Positions 43,463 to 54,756 of a stretch of DNA of 64,000 nt are shown one piece after another (positions within the stretch are counted from its first letter, which is position 1; the number at the start of each line of letters is the position of its first letter). Both the position numbers and the translations under genes were made by a program. The DNA is taken from assembly GCA_965206405.1 (NCBI GenBank), contig CBDBJQ010000006.1:1240001-1304000 (forward strand), in the 5' to 3' direction. Below the pieces are notes generated by a model that had not been told where the DNA came from, did not search any database, and was given only the letters and a program-made list of their open reading frames with translations. The DNA comes from CBDBJQ01 sp965206405 (GTDB lineage Bacteria; Pseudomonadota; Alphaproteobacteria; UBA8366).

Positions 43463-43634
43463 GGTAAGGAGTTTCCTCTGTTGCCGATAGGTGCCGCAAA
43501 AGCGTACGGCTCGCCTGCCTCGCGTTACGGTAATGCTCAATGTTAGCATATTTCGGCCGTTTTGTTGAATCCATGCAGGCGATTGGAAATCGCCGTATTT
43601 TTATCGCCGGAGCAAAACCGCGTGAAACCGGGAC

Positions 43635-44564
43635 ATGGAGGTGCAGGCAATGAGCGCGGGTGAAATGCCGGGCGGCGTGCCTCCCGATCCGGAATCAAAT
43701 CCCAGACAACGCGGCTCGCTGAGCTACTGTGCGGTGGAAGCCCGGCGGCACGACCCCGAACGGTTCCGCGCCATCCTGTTCACCCCGCCGGACCGGCAGG
43801 AGGCTCAGTTTGCGCTGTGCACCTTCAATCACGAAGTGGCGAAGATCCGGGAGACCGTTTCCGAGCCGATGCTCGGAGCGATCCGTCTCCAGTGGTGGCG
43901 TGAGGCAATTGAAGAGATCTATTCCGGACGAGCGCGTCGCCACGAGGTCGTCCAGGCTCTTGGCGTCGCCGTGGCCAAATATGGCCTGCGCAGGGAGCAT
44001 TTCGATCGCCTTATCGATGCCCGAGAATTCGATCTCAAGGAAGCGCTGCCGAAATCGCTCGACCAGCTGGAACAATATGCCGAAGGAACGTCTGCCCCGC
44101 TGGTTCGCCTGGGTCTCGAAGTGATTGCCGGGAACCCGGAAAAAACCGAGGGGGAGGCGGTGCAGGCGGCAGCGCGTGGTGTTGGCGCGGCCTGGTCGCT
44201 TCTAGGCCTGGTGCGGGCCCTGCCGGTGCATCTGAGCCAGGGCAAGATCTTTCTGCCGGAAAATCTCTGTTCTGCAGCAGGACTGGATCGACGCGATCTC
44301 CTCGAGTTCAGGCAACCGGAGAAAACTGCGGAGGTCGTCGCTGCCGTCCTGGACAGGGTCGAGGTATTACTGGTGGAGGCACGTCAGTATCGCGGCGACA
44401 TCGCGCGCCCGCTCCGTCGTGGCCTTCTGCTCGCTTGTCTGGCCGACCATCATCTGAAGGGACTTCGGAAACCGGGCCGCGCAGTTTTTGCCATGCCGCT
44501 GCACACAAGGCCGGGCAGGGGACTCCTGCGGCTATCCTTTGCGGTGATGCGGTACCGCTATTGA
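43635..44564 (+). CDS. Squalene/phytoene synthase-fold protein, NDUFAF6-like
   Basis: A 309-aa all-helical protein. The segment KIRETVSEPMLGAIRLQWWREAIEE-like (RETVSEPMLGAIRLQWWR) is typical of the mitochondrial complex I assembly factor NDUFAF6 and its alphaproteobacterial homologues. The first Asp-rich DxxxD motif of true prenyl synthases is not present, so isoprenoid synthesis is unlikely. The start may be ATG 43635 or ATG 43650. It follows the Sec genes, as in many relatives. Confidence 0.8.
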   Translation: MEVQAMSAGEMPGGVPPDPESNPRQRGSLSYCAVEARRHDPERFRAILFTPPDRQEAQFALCTFNHEVAKIRETVSEPMLGAIRLQWWREAIEEIYSGRARRHEVVQALGVAVAKYGLRREHFDRLIDAREFDLKEALPKSLDQLEQYAEGTSAPLVRLGLEVIAGNPEKTEGEAVQAAARGVGAAWSLLGLVRALPVHLSQGKIFLPENLCSAAGLDRRDLLEFRQPEKTAEVVAAVLDRVEVLLVEARQYRGDIARPLRRGLLLACLADHHLKGLRKPGRAVFAMPLHTRPGRGLLRLSFAVMRYRY

Positions 44565-44657
44565 GCCTGCCATGCCCCGTGACTGATATCGGTGCAAGTA
44601 GAACACGATCAAAAAACGCATTAACCCAATGACGCAATAAAGGCAGGGAATGCCCGA

Positions 44658-45419
44658 ATGAAACTCTTTGATCTCACGAATAAAACTGCCATCGTCACTG
44701 GCGGCAACGGGGGTATCGGCCTCGGTATGGCCGAGGGTCTGGCTGCGGCCGGCGCCAAGATCATGATTGCCGGGCGGAATGCCGAAAAGAACGCCGCTGC
44801 CGTGAAAAAACTCTCCGGTCTCAGCGAAGCCGTCGCCCTGGAAGGCGACGTGACCGAGGAGGCGCATTGCCAGGAGCTGGTGGAACAGGCGGTGGCGCGC
44901 TTCGGCAGCCTCGATATTCTCGTCAATAATGCGGGGATCAACATCCGCAAGCAGCCCGAACAGTACGCGCTCGAAGAATGGCGCACCGTGATCGAGACAA
45001 ACCTCACCTCCGCCTTTCTCTGCTGTCAGGCCGCGCACCCCCGCATGCAAGAAGCCGGCGGCGGTAAGATCATCAATATCGGATCGATGATGTCGCTCTT
45101 CGGTGCGCCTTTCTCGGCACCCTACGGTGCGAGCAAGGGCGGTATCGTCCAGATGACGCGGGCCATGGCGACGGCATGGGCACGCGACAATATCCAGATC
45201 AACTCCGTGCTACCGGGCTGGATCGATACCGATCTGACCCGCCGCGCCCGTGATGAGGTCGAGGGCCTGAACGAACGGGTTCTCGACCGCACACCTGCTG
45301 GGCGCTGGGGGTTGCCAGAAGATCACGCGGGCGTGGCTGTGTTCCTTGCCAGTGCCGCTTCGGATTTCGTGACCGGCACCGCGATTCCCGTTTGCGGCGG
45401 TTTCTCGATCAGTTCCTGA
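44658..45419 (+). CDS. SDR-family oxidoreductase (gluconate dehydrogenase/KduD-like)
   Basis: A 253-aa NAD(P)-dependent dehydrogenase. The Rossmann motif TGGNGGIG is at residues 14-21, the NNAG motif in ILVNNAGIN, and the catalytic Tyr 156-x3-Lys 160 in YGASK. It ends with SDFVTGTAIPVCGGFSI. The overall pattern (FDLTNKTAIVTGGNGGIGLG) is close to 2-deoxy-D-gluconate/gluconate 5-dehydrogenases, but substrate is uncertain. It stands alone, with a 238-bp? shorter spacer of 93 bp upstream and a long non-coding spacer downstream. Confidence 0.82.
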   Translation: MKLFDLTNKTAIVTGGNGGIGLGMAEGLAAAGAKIMIAGRNAEKNAAAVKKLSGLSEAVALEGDVTEEAHCQELVEQAVARFGSLDILVNNAGINIRKQPEQYALEEWRTVIETNLTSAFLCCQAAHPRMQEAGGGKIINIGSMMSLFGAPFSAPYGASKGGIVQMTRAMATAWARDNIQINSVLPGWIDTDLTRRARDEVEGLNERVLDRTPAGRWGLPEDHAGVAVFLASAASDFVTGTAIPVCGGFSISS

Positions 45420-45804
45420 CGCAGAAACAATCGAGGGGGGGGGGATCTGTCGCGAAAGCGTTGACAACGGTCGCATTCAAGAACGCCACGGATATCTTTC
45501 ATCGTTATCGGAAAAAATATCTGACGGCCGTCTACACACACATCGATACCATCCGTGAGGGTAGCCTTTATCAAAATATCAAAACGCCGCGGAAGCCCTG
45601 AAATTTCTGGCTTATCGGAGCGTGCCTCAAAGGAATTTCCATGAGTCTTTCCCAAGTATGGCCCGGGCCATGAAAAAATATGGCCTGGAGGGCGCTGATC
45701 GTCGACTGACGCTGGCGAGGCGCGGAATTCTTAAGGCGTACGGTTCAGAAGCAAAGCCAGATTCCAAATCCTGACACCGGCGCGAAGTCGTTGACTTCGG
45801 AAAA
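45420..45804. other. Intergenic stretch with a G10 tract and a possible gene remnant
   Basis: This 385-bp region has ten consecutive G at 45435-45444. A frame open from 45565 to the stop at 45774 reads like natural protein (YQNAAEALKFLAYRSV, then ARAMKKYGLEGADRR, then LTLARRGILKAYG), with possible starts GTG 45622 and ATG 45658, but no Shine-Dalgarno. I do not recognise it; it may be the C-terminal remnant of a lost gene. No RNA gene is recognised. Confidence 0.35.
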
Positions 45805-48666
45805 TCAGGCGGATTCCTTGTGGCCGGCGGTGCGCTGGCCGATGCCCGTGGTGGCAAGAAAAGCCCCGGTGTGGCTGCCGGTATGCGTAGCGACCTCCTC
45901 GGGCGTTCCAGTCACAACGACCGCGCCGCCGGCCTCGTCACCACCTTCGGGGCCGAGATCGATGATGTGGTCGGCGGTTTTCACGACTTCCATGTTGTGC
46001 TCGATTACGACCATGGTGTTACCCTGCTCGACCAGTGCGTGCAGGACCTCAAGGAGTTTGCGGATATCTTCGAAATGTAGCCCGGTGGTCGGCTCGTCGA
46101 GAATGTACAGTGTCCGCCCGGTCGCTTTGCGGGACAGTTCCTTGGACAGCTTGATGCGCTGGGCCTCGCCGCCGGAGAGCGTGGTAGCCGGCTGACCGAT
46201 GCGGATATAGCCAAGCCCGACCTTCTCGAGCGTCGCCAGCTTGCCCCGGATCGCCGGTACTGCCTTGAAGAACTTCCAGCCTTCCTCGACCGTGAGTGCG
46301 AGTACATCGGCGATCGAATGGTCCCGGAACTTGATCTCCAGGGTTTCCCGGTTGTAGCGCTGCCCCTTGCAGGTGTCGCACTCGACGTAGATGTCGGGCA
46401 GGAAGTGCATCTCGATCTTGATAACGCCGTCGCCCTGGCATGATTCGCAGCGCCCACCCTTAACATTGAACGAGAAGCGGCCCGGTGCATAGCCGCGCGC
46501 CCGTGATTCGGGCAGGCCAGCGAACCAGTCGCGGATGACCGTGAAGATGCCGGTGTAAGTGGCGGGATTGGAGCGTGGCGTGCGGCCGATCGGGGATTGG
46601 TCGATGTCGATGACCTTGTCGAGATGCTCGACGCCGTGCAGCGCCGTGAACTCCCCGGGTACGGCGCGGGCGCGATGCAGATGACGGGATAGCGCGGGAT
46701 ACAGGGTTTCGACCACCAGGGTCGATTTGCCGCTGCCCGACACACCGGTCACACAGGTAAACAAGCCAAGCGGAATGTCGACGTTGATGTTTTTAAGGTT
46801 ATTGGCCCGGGCGCCCTTGATTGAAATTTCCATATTCCGGCTGCGCTGGCGGCGTTGCCTCGGGATCGGAATCTCGCGCTTTCCGGACAGATACAGCCCT
46901 GTCAGGCTTTGCCGCGCGGATATCACCTGCTTCAAGCTTCCCCGAGCCACCACGCGGCCGCCATGGATGCCTGCGCCGGGGCCAAGATCGATGATGTAGT
47001 CGGCCGCCCGGATCGCCTCTTCGTCGTGTTCGACGACGATGACCGTGTTGCCGAGGTCACGCAGGCGCTGCAGGGTTTCGAGCAACCGCACGTTGTCCCG
47101 CGGGTGAAGCCCGATCGAGGGTTCATCGAGAACATAAAGCACCCCGGCCAGGCCGGAACCGATCTGGGAGGCGAGTCTGATGCGCTGGGATTCGCCGCCC
47201 GACAGGGTGCGCGAGGAACGCTGCAGGGTCAGGTATTCCAGCCCGACATTGCAGAGAAATCCGAGACGCTCGTTGATCTCCTTAAGGATCCGGGTCGAGA
47301 TTTCCTTCTGCTTGTTGTTGAGCGCCGTCGGCAATTCGGTAAACCATTCTCGGGCTTCGTCGATCGACATCTGCGCCACTTCGCCGATGTGGAGTCCCGC
47401 GAGTTTGACCGCAAGGGTTTCCGGCTTGAGGCGATGACCTCCGCAGGCATCGCACGGATGCAGGCTCTGGAATCGCCGCATTTCCTCTTGCATCCAGGTT
47501 TTGCGCGCTTCCTCGAACTGCCGCCGCATGTTCGGAATCACACCCTCGAAGGGCTGATTGGTCGTGTATTGACGCTGCCCGTCATTATAGGTGATGGTGA
47601 TTTTTTCCCCGTTGCTTCCCTGGAGAATGGCCTGCTGTACCTTGGCGGGGAAATCCATGAAGGGTGTCTTCATATCGGCACCGTAATGCTTGGCGATGCC
47701 GGCAAGCGCCTGGCGGTAGTAAGGCGAGTTGTTCTTGCTCCAGGGTTCAATCGTGCCCTCAGCGAGGGAAAGGGCAGGGTTGGGGACAACCAAATCCTCG
47801 TCGAACTCGAGATGCGTGCCGAGACCGTCACAGGCAGGACAGGCACCATGAGGATTGTTGAAGGAGAACAGCCGCGGCTCGATCTCATCGAGAGTAAATC
47901 CAGAGACGGGGCAAACAAAGCGGGCAGAAAAGACTGTCTGTTCTTTCGTGTCGGCGTTTTCTGCAAAGGCCAAGCCTTCGGTCAGCTGCAGTGCGGTTTC
48001 GAGCGAATCCGCGAGTCGGGATTCAATACCCTCGCGAATAACGACGCGGTCGACGATAATCTCGATGTTGTGCCGGCGGTTCTTGTCGAGTGGCGGCGCG
48101 TCACCGATTTCGTAGACTTTTCCGTCGATCTTTACCCGCTGGAATCCACGCTGGCGGAAATCGCCCAGTTCCTTGCGATACTCGCCCTTGCGTCCCCGGA
48201 CGACCGGAGCGAGTAGATAGATTCGGGTGTTTTCCTCCATCATCATCAGCCGGTCGACCATCTGGCTGACCGTTTGGCTTTCGATCGGCAGGCCTGTCGC
48301 TGGCGAATAGGCGATCCCGGCCCGGGCGAACAGCAGGCGCATGTAATCGTAGATTTCGGTCACGGTGCCGACCGTGGAGCGGGGATTACGGCTGGTCGTC
48401 TTCTGCTCGATCGAAATCGCCGGTGACAGGCCGTCGATCGAATCGACGTCCGGCTTTTCCATCAGCTCGAGAAACTGGCGCGCGTAGGCTGACAAGCTCT
48501 CGACGTAACGACGCTGCCCTTCGGCGTAGATGGTGTCGAAAGCAAGCGAGGACTTGCCCGAGCCTGACAGCCCGGTCAGGACGATGAGGCGATCCCGGGG
48601 GAGATCGATATCGACGTCCTGGAGATTGTGCTCCCGGGCGCCGCGTATTGAAATCTTTGCTGCCAT
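45805..48666 (-). CDS. uvrA: Excinuclease ABC subunit A
   Basis: A 953-aa damage sensor of nucleotide excision repair with two ABC-type ATPase halves. The first Walker A is GLSGSGKSSLAFDT; the first zinc module is around HGACPACDGLG; the second Walker A is GVSGSGKSTLV; the second zinc finger is CESCQGDG to ECDTCKG; the signature LSGGEAQRIKL occurs in the second half. Full length and intact. Divergent from ssb across 269 bp, an arrangement shared with many proteobacteria; I could not find a clear LexA box between them. Confidence 0.96.
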   Translation of the reverse strand: MAAKISIRGAREHNLQDVDIDLPRDRLIVLTGLSGSGKSSLAFDTIYAEGQRRYVESLSAYARQFLELMEKPDVDSIDGLSPAISIEQKTTSRNPRSTVGTVTEIYDYMRLLFARAGIAYSPATGLPIESQTVSQMVDRLMMMEENTRIYLLAPVVRGRKGEYRKELGDFRQRGFQRVKIDGKVYEIGDAPPLDKNRRHNIEIIVDRVVIREGIESRLADSLETALQLTEGLAFAENADTKEQTVFSARFVCPVSGFTLDEIEPRLFSFNNPHGACPACDGLGTHLEFDEDLVVPNPALSLAEGTIEPWSKNNSPYYRQALAGIAKHYGADMKTPFMDFPAKVQQAILQGSNGEKITITYNDGQRQYTTNQPFEGVIPNMRRQFEEARKTWMQEEMRRFQSLHPCDACGGHRLKPETLAVKLAGLHIGEVAQMSIDEAREWFTELPTALNNKQKEISTRILKEINERLGFLCNVGLEYLTLQRSSRTLSGGESQRIRLASQIGSGLAGVLYVLDEPSIGLHPRDNVRLLETLQRLRDLGNTVIVVEHDEEAIRAADYIIDLGPGAGIHGGRVVARGSLKQVISARQSLTGLYLSGKREIPIPRQRRQRSRNMEISIKGARANNLKNINVDIPLGLFTCVTGVSGSGKSTLVVETLYPALSRHLHRARAVPGEFTALHGVEHLDKVIDIDQSPIGRTPRSNPATYTGIFTVIRDWFAGLPESRARGYAPGRFSFNVKGGRCESCQGDGVIKIEMHFLPDIYVECDTCKGQRYNRETLEIKFRDHSIADVLALTVEEGWKFFKAVPAIRGKLATLEKVGLGYIRIGQPATTLSGGEAQRIKLSKELSRKATGRTLYILDEPTTGLHFEDIRKLLEVLHALVEQGNTMVVIEHNMEVVKTADHIIDLGPEGGDEAGGAVVVTGTPEEVATHTGSHTGAFLATTGIGQRTAGHKESA

Positions 48667-48935
48667 TCGCTAGTTCGGGACTGTCACTGTTATGCTGAAA
48701 ATCGATCGAACGGCACTACGCCGGACGCCATCGTGATCGATTTACTATAGAGACCCGGGAGGCGTTGCGCGAGACCGCACATCCCGGTTTCTGAAGCAAT
48801 CGGGGCGATCCTCGGCAAGTTTTCAGGCCATCAAATCAGTGGCCAGACCACCCGGATTCCATTATATTTTGGCGACCAGCCCGATAGGCGCGAAACCTCT
48901 TCCGCCGGGCGTTGAAAATTGATGGGGGCACGGCG

Positions 48936-49430
48936 ATGGCAGGTAGCGTCAACAAGGTCATTTTGATCGGCAATCTCGGCCAGAATCCCGAAACCCGCAC
49001 GATGCAGAACGGCGGTAAGGTCTGCAATCTGAGCGTCGCCACTTCGGAACGCTGGCGCGACCGCAACTCGGGTGAGCAAAGAAGCCGGACCGAGTGGCAC
49101 CGGGTGGTCATTTTCGACGAAAAGCTGGTCGATATTGCTGACCAGTACCTCCACAAGGGGAGCAAGATCTATCTCGAAGGCGAACTCCAGACCCGCAAGT
49201 GGCAAGATCAGAGCGGCGCTGACCGCTATTCGACGGAAGTCGTCCTGCGTCGCTTCAGGGGGCAGTTGACAATGCTTGACAGCCGCCGTGACGACGATGA
49301 CGGAGAACCCCGCAGGGAGCGGCAGGAACAGGCGTCGGCCAGCGAGGGCAACCAGGGTGGTGGTGGCAGGGATCCGATGCCGCAATACCAGCCCTCCAGC
49401 GACGCTCTCGACGACGACATTCCGTTCTGA
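48936..49430 (+). CDS. ssb: Single-stranded DNA-binding protein
   Basis: A 164-aa protein. The OB-fold core (about 5-110) starts SVNKVILIGNLGQNPETR and includes TEWHRVVIFDEKLVDIA. A Gly/Arg/Gln-rich linker leads to the acidic C-terminal tip DDDIPF that binds partner proteins. ATG 48936 is chosen; the earlier in-frame start adds residues not found in the family. Roles in replication, repair and recombination. Confidence 0.95.
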   Translation: MAGSVNKVILIGNLGQNPETRTMQNGGKVCNLSVATSERWRDRNSGEQRSRTEWHRVVIFDEKLVDIADQYLHKGSKIYLEGELQTRKWQDQSGADRYSTEVVLRRFRGQLTMLDSRRDDDDGEPRRERQEQASASEGNQGGGGRDPMPQYQPSSDALDDDIPF

Positions 49431-49749
49431 ACACCGCGAGGCAAAAGCCCCGGCAACAACCCGGGGAAATCTCAACAGCAGCGCTGATACAGCCCTGGCA
49501 ACAACCTCGGCGCGACAGCGCTGCTGGCACCCGTTTTGTGCCCTGTTTTATCGCCGTTTTGGCCTCTCCGCAGGGTCTTCCAACTAGCTGTTTGATGTTG
49601 TGGTAACCGCTTGGAAATGGTAGATTTGACCATCGCAATACATCTGAGGGCTGGGGCCGCAAAGACCGCCTGGTGACCTTCGGAATCGTTCTCAGAATCG
49701 CCTCCAGAATCAGCCCCAAAACCAGGCTTCAGTATAGGCCCTAGAGACC
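49431..49749. other. Intergenic region between ssb and gyrA with hairpins
   Basis: A 319-bp region. It contains a small hairpin (CCCCGG/CCGGGG, 49448-49466), a perfect 11-bp inverted repeat CAGCAGCGCTG/CAGCGCTGCTG (49476-49486 and 49516-49526), a terminator-like hairpin (49526-49550), and about 200 bp without recognised features before gyrA. Confidence 0.5.
49526..49550 (+). terminator. ssb: Possible intrinsic terminator after ssb
   Basis: GGCAC (49526-49530) pairs with GTGCC (49538-49542) around a 7-base loop and is followed by CTGTTTTA. The stem is short, so the call is weak. It lies just inside the right arm of the larger inverted repeat. Confidence 0.3.
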
Positions 49750-52931
<3,182 letters not shown>

Positions 52932-52935
<4 letters not shown>

Positions 52936-53459
52936 GTGCCGATTCCAGGGTTGGCATCTATCCGGGAACCTTCGACCCCCTTACCAACGGCCATATCGAT
53001 ATCATCACGCGGTCGCTCGACGGTGTCGTCGATCGCTTGATCATTGCGGTTGCAATCAACATCGGGAAAGGTCCGTTGTTTTCTGTCGGCGAGCGTGTCG
53101 CGCAGGTGCGCACGGAGCTGGGCCATATCCCCGCCGCCGGCGGTGATCGTGTCGAGGTTATGCCCTTCGACAATCTGCTCACGGATTTCGCCGGCTCGGT
53201 TGGCGCAGGCATCATCATCCGCGGTCTTCGGGCCGTTTCGGATTTTGAGTACGAGTTCCAGATGGCGGCCATGAATCGGAAGTTGTGCCCGGAACTCGAG
53301 ACCGTATTCCTCATGGCGTCCGACCAGAACCAGTTCATCGCCTCCCGCTTCGTCAAGGAAATCGGGATGATGGGCGGGGATGTATCCCATTTCGTGCCGC
53401 TGGGGATCGCGCGACTGATCAAGGATAAATTCTCCGGTCGCACCAAAGCGGCTGAGTGA
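52932..53459 (+). CDS. coaD: Phosphopantetheine adenylyltransferase
   Basis: A 175-aa enzyme for the fourth step of coenzyme A synthesis. The nucleotidyltransferase motif YPGTFDPLTNGH (His 21) and IIRGLRAVSDFEYEFQMA are diagnostic, and the segment FIASRFVKEIGMMGGDVSHF corresponds to the second ATP site. It is translationally coupled to gyrA, a common alphaproteobacterial order. The tRNA-Lys gene follows 71 bp later. Confidence 0.95.
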
Positions 53460-53485
53460 TCACAGCGGCGTAATCGCCGGAAAAA

Positions 53486-53514
53486 TTGCAGAAAAGCGAA
53501 CGAGGGGCCATATT
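53486..53514 (+). promoter_or_regulatory. Putative promoter of the intron-containing tRNA-Lys gene
   Basis: TTGCAG (53486-53491) and CATATT (53509-53514) are separated by 17 bp and followed by the GC-rich GCGCCCC, a discriminator typical of stringently controlled stable-RNA promoters. The -10 end is 16 bp from the tRNA 5' end. Prediction by eye. Confidence 0.35.
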
Positions 53515-53530
53515 GCGCCCCGTCAAGGAG

Positions 53531-53839
53531 GGGCCCGTAGCTCAGTTGGTAGAGCGGCTGACTTTCATCATGGGAGCCTCGTTGGGAAACCGGCGAGTGA
53601 ACAGGCGTCAAATTCGGGGAACCCTTCCGCTTGCGGGCCAGTGCCGCAGCGATGGCAATCCCGAGCCAAACCCGGTTCCGCCGGGAAGGTGTAGAGACTA
53701 GACGGCGCCCGCCTAACGCCCCGTCCAGGGACATGGCGAAGGGATAGTCCAGACCACGAACCTCCATATTGGAGGGCGGCGAAAGCCGAGGTGGTACGTA
53801 ATCAGTAGGTCACAGGTTCGAACCCTGTCGGGCTCACCA
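53531..53839 (+). tRNA. tRNA-Lys(UUU), split by a group I intron
   Basis: Exon 1 (53531-53565) gives GGGCCCG acceptor strand, D arm, anticodon stem GCUGA and loop bases C32 U33 U34 U35. Exon 2 (53799-53839) gives U36 A37 A38, anticodon stem UCAGU, variable loop AGGUC, T arm ACAGG-TTCGAAC-CCTGT, acceptor strand CGGGCTC, discriminator A and encoded CCA. Joined, all helices pair (G2-U71 and G27-U43 are wobble pairs) and the anticodon is UUU. The 233-nt interruption lies between positions 35 and 36. Without splicing no functional tRNA could form. Whether the genome has another tRNA-Lys cannot be seen here. Confidence 0.93.
53566..53798 (+). ncRNA. Group IC3 self-splicing intron in the tRNA-Lys anticodon loop
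   Basis: Readable helices: P1, exon CUUU with internal guide GGAG (53573-53576, two G-U pairs at the splice site); P2, CTCGTTGG (53578-53585), GAAA loop, CCGGCGAG (53590-53597); P3, GGCGTC (53604-53609) with GGCGCC (53704-53709); P7, GACTA (53696-53700) with TAGTC (53745-53749); P8, CGCC with GGCG (53710-53713 and 53735-53738); P9, CCTCC-ATATT-GGAGG (53761-53775); P9.1, CGGC-GAAA-GCCG (53777-53788). The last base, G53798, is the expected terminal guanosine. Core segments (GTCAAATTCGG, GTGTAGAGACTAGACGG, ATAGTCCAG) closely match, as I recall it, the Azoarcus tRNA-Ile intron. There is no homing-endonuclease gene. Confidence 0.92.
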
Positions 53840-53860
53840 CCCCTCGTTTTCATGAAAACT

Positions 53861-53923
53861 TCCAAGGCAAGGCCCAAAGCCTCCAAGGCAAGGCCCAAAG
53901 CCTCCAAGGCAAGGGGCAAAGTC
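53861..53923. repeat. 21-bp tandem repeat, three copies
   Basis: TCCAAGGCAAGGCCCAAAGCC is present twice perfectly and a third time with changes, between the tRNA-Lys gene and the DUF502 gene. It is not in frame with DUF502. No function is assigned. Confidence 0.85.
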
Positions 53924-53952
53924 AACGCCCAGGGGGGCGGAACTCCCAGATC

Positions 53953-54756
53953 ATGGACATCAAACCGCGCAGAAGAGGACGAGGTTCAGCCTGGCGCCGC
54001 CGCGCAAGGGCGACCTTCCGCATCAGCGTTCTTCACAGAATCCGCGCCTATTTCTTCGCCGGCATTCTTGTCACGGCGCCGGTTGCGATCACGCTCGCTC
54101 TTGCCTGGTGGTTCATCAACTACGTCGACGAGCGAATCGTTCCGCTGTTGCCGGAAAAATGGAATCCCAACACCTATCTCGGTGATTATTTCGGCTTCGA
54201 TGTCGCCATTCCGGGCATCGGCCTGCTCATACTGATCCTCGGTGTCACGCTCGTTGGTGCTCTTACCGCTGGCCTCATCGGCCGTATTTTCCTGAGTGTT
54301 GGGGAAACTATTGTTGCGCGGATGCCGATCGTGCGCTCCATCTACAGTGCTTCGAAGCAGATCATGGAAACCGTTCTGCGCGACCAGTCCGATTCATTTC
54401 GCCAGGCAGTTCTCATCGAGTATCCGCGACGGGGAACCTGGACTCTCGGGTTTGTTACCGGCCAGACCACCGGAGAGGTGGAGAAGCATCTTGGTGACAG
54501 CACGATCAACGTTTACGTACCGACAACACCCAATCCGACCTCGGGGTTTCTTTTGTTCGTGCAGCCGGACGATCTCACTCCGCTGGAGATGGACGTCGAG
54601 GACGCTTTCAAGATGCTGGTGTCTGTCGGCATGGTCACGCCATCGGGAAAAGATGCTGCGACCCTGGCTGATGCCTCGCCGGTCTCTTCTGACGCTCTGG
54701 AATCAGAGGTGCTTCCTGAAAGCAAAACGTCGCCCGTCACCCGGAACGAAGCGTAA
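53953..54756 (+). CDS. DUF502 family membrane protein
   Basis: A 267-aa inner-membrane protein. A basic N-terminus (RRRGRGSAWRRRARA) precedes TM1 (AYFFAGILVTAPVAITLALAW) and TM2 (GIGLLILILGVTLVGALTAG). The conserved MPIVRSIYSASKQIMETV is diagnostic for DUF502. The C-terminal 40 residues are polar. Function unknown. It is convergent with recG, overlapping its end by 20 nt, and the set DUF502-recG-sdhE-mfd is common in Rhodospirillales. Confidence 0.88.
   Translation: MDIKPRRRGRGSAWRRRARATFRISVLHRIRAYFFAGILVTAPVAITLALAWWFINYVDERIVPLLPEKWNPNTYLGDYFGFDVAIPGIGLLILILGVTLVGALTAGLIGRIFLSVGETIVARMPIVRSIYSASKQIMETVLRDQSDSFRQAVLIEYPRRGTWTLGFVTGQTTGEVEKHLGDSTINVYVPTTPNPTSGFLLFVQPDDLTPLEMDVEDAFKMLVSVGMVTPSGKDAATLADASPVSSDALESEVLPESKTSPVTRNEA

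Noticed and set aside
48667..48935. LexA/SOS box between uvrA and ssb
   Set aside because: The best GTTC-N7 candidate near 48673 lacks the second GTTC half, so no box could be supported.
53486..53701. 71-codon plus-strand open frame over the tRNA-Lys gene
   Set aside because: It crosses exon 1 and the intron core helices; the RNA explanation accounts for every conserved position. The intron has no homing endonuclease.
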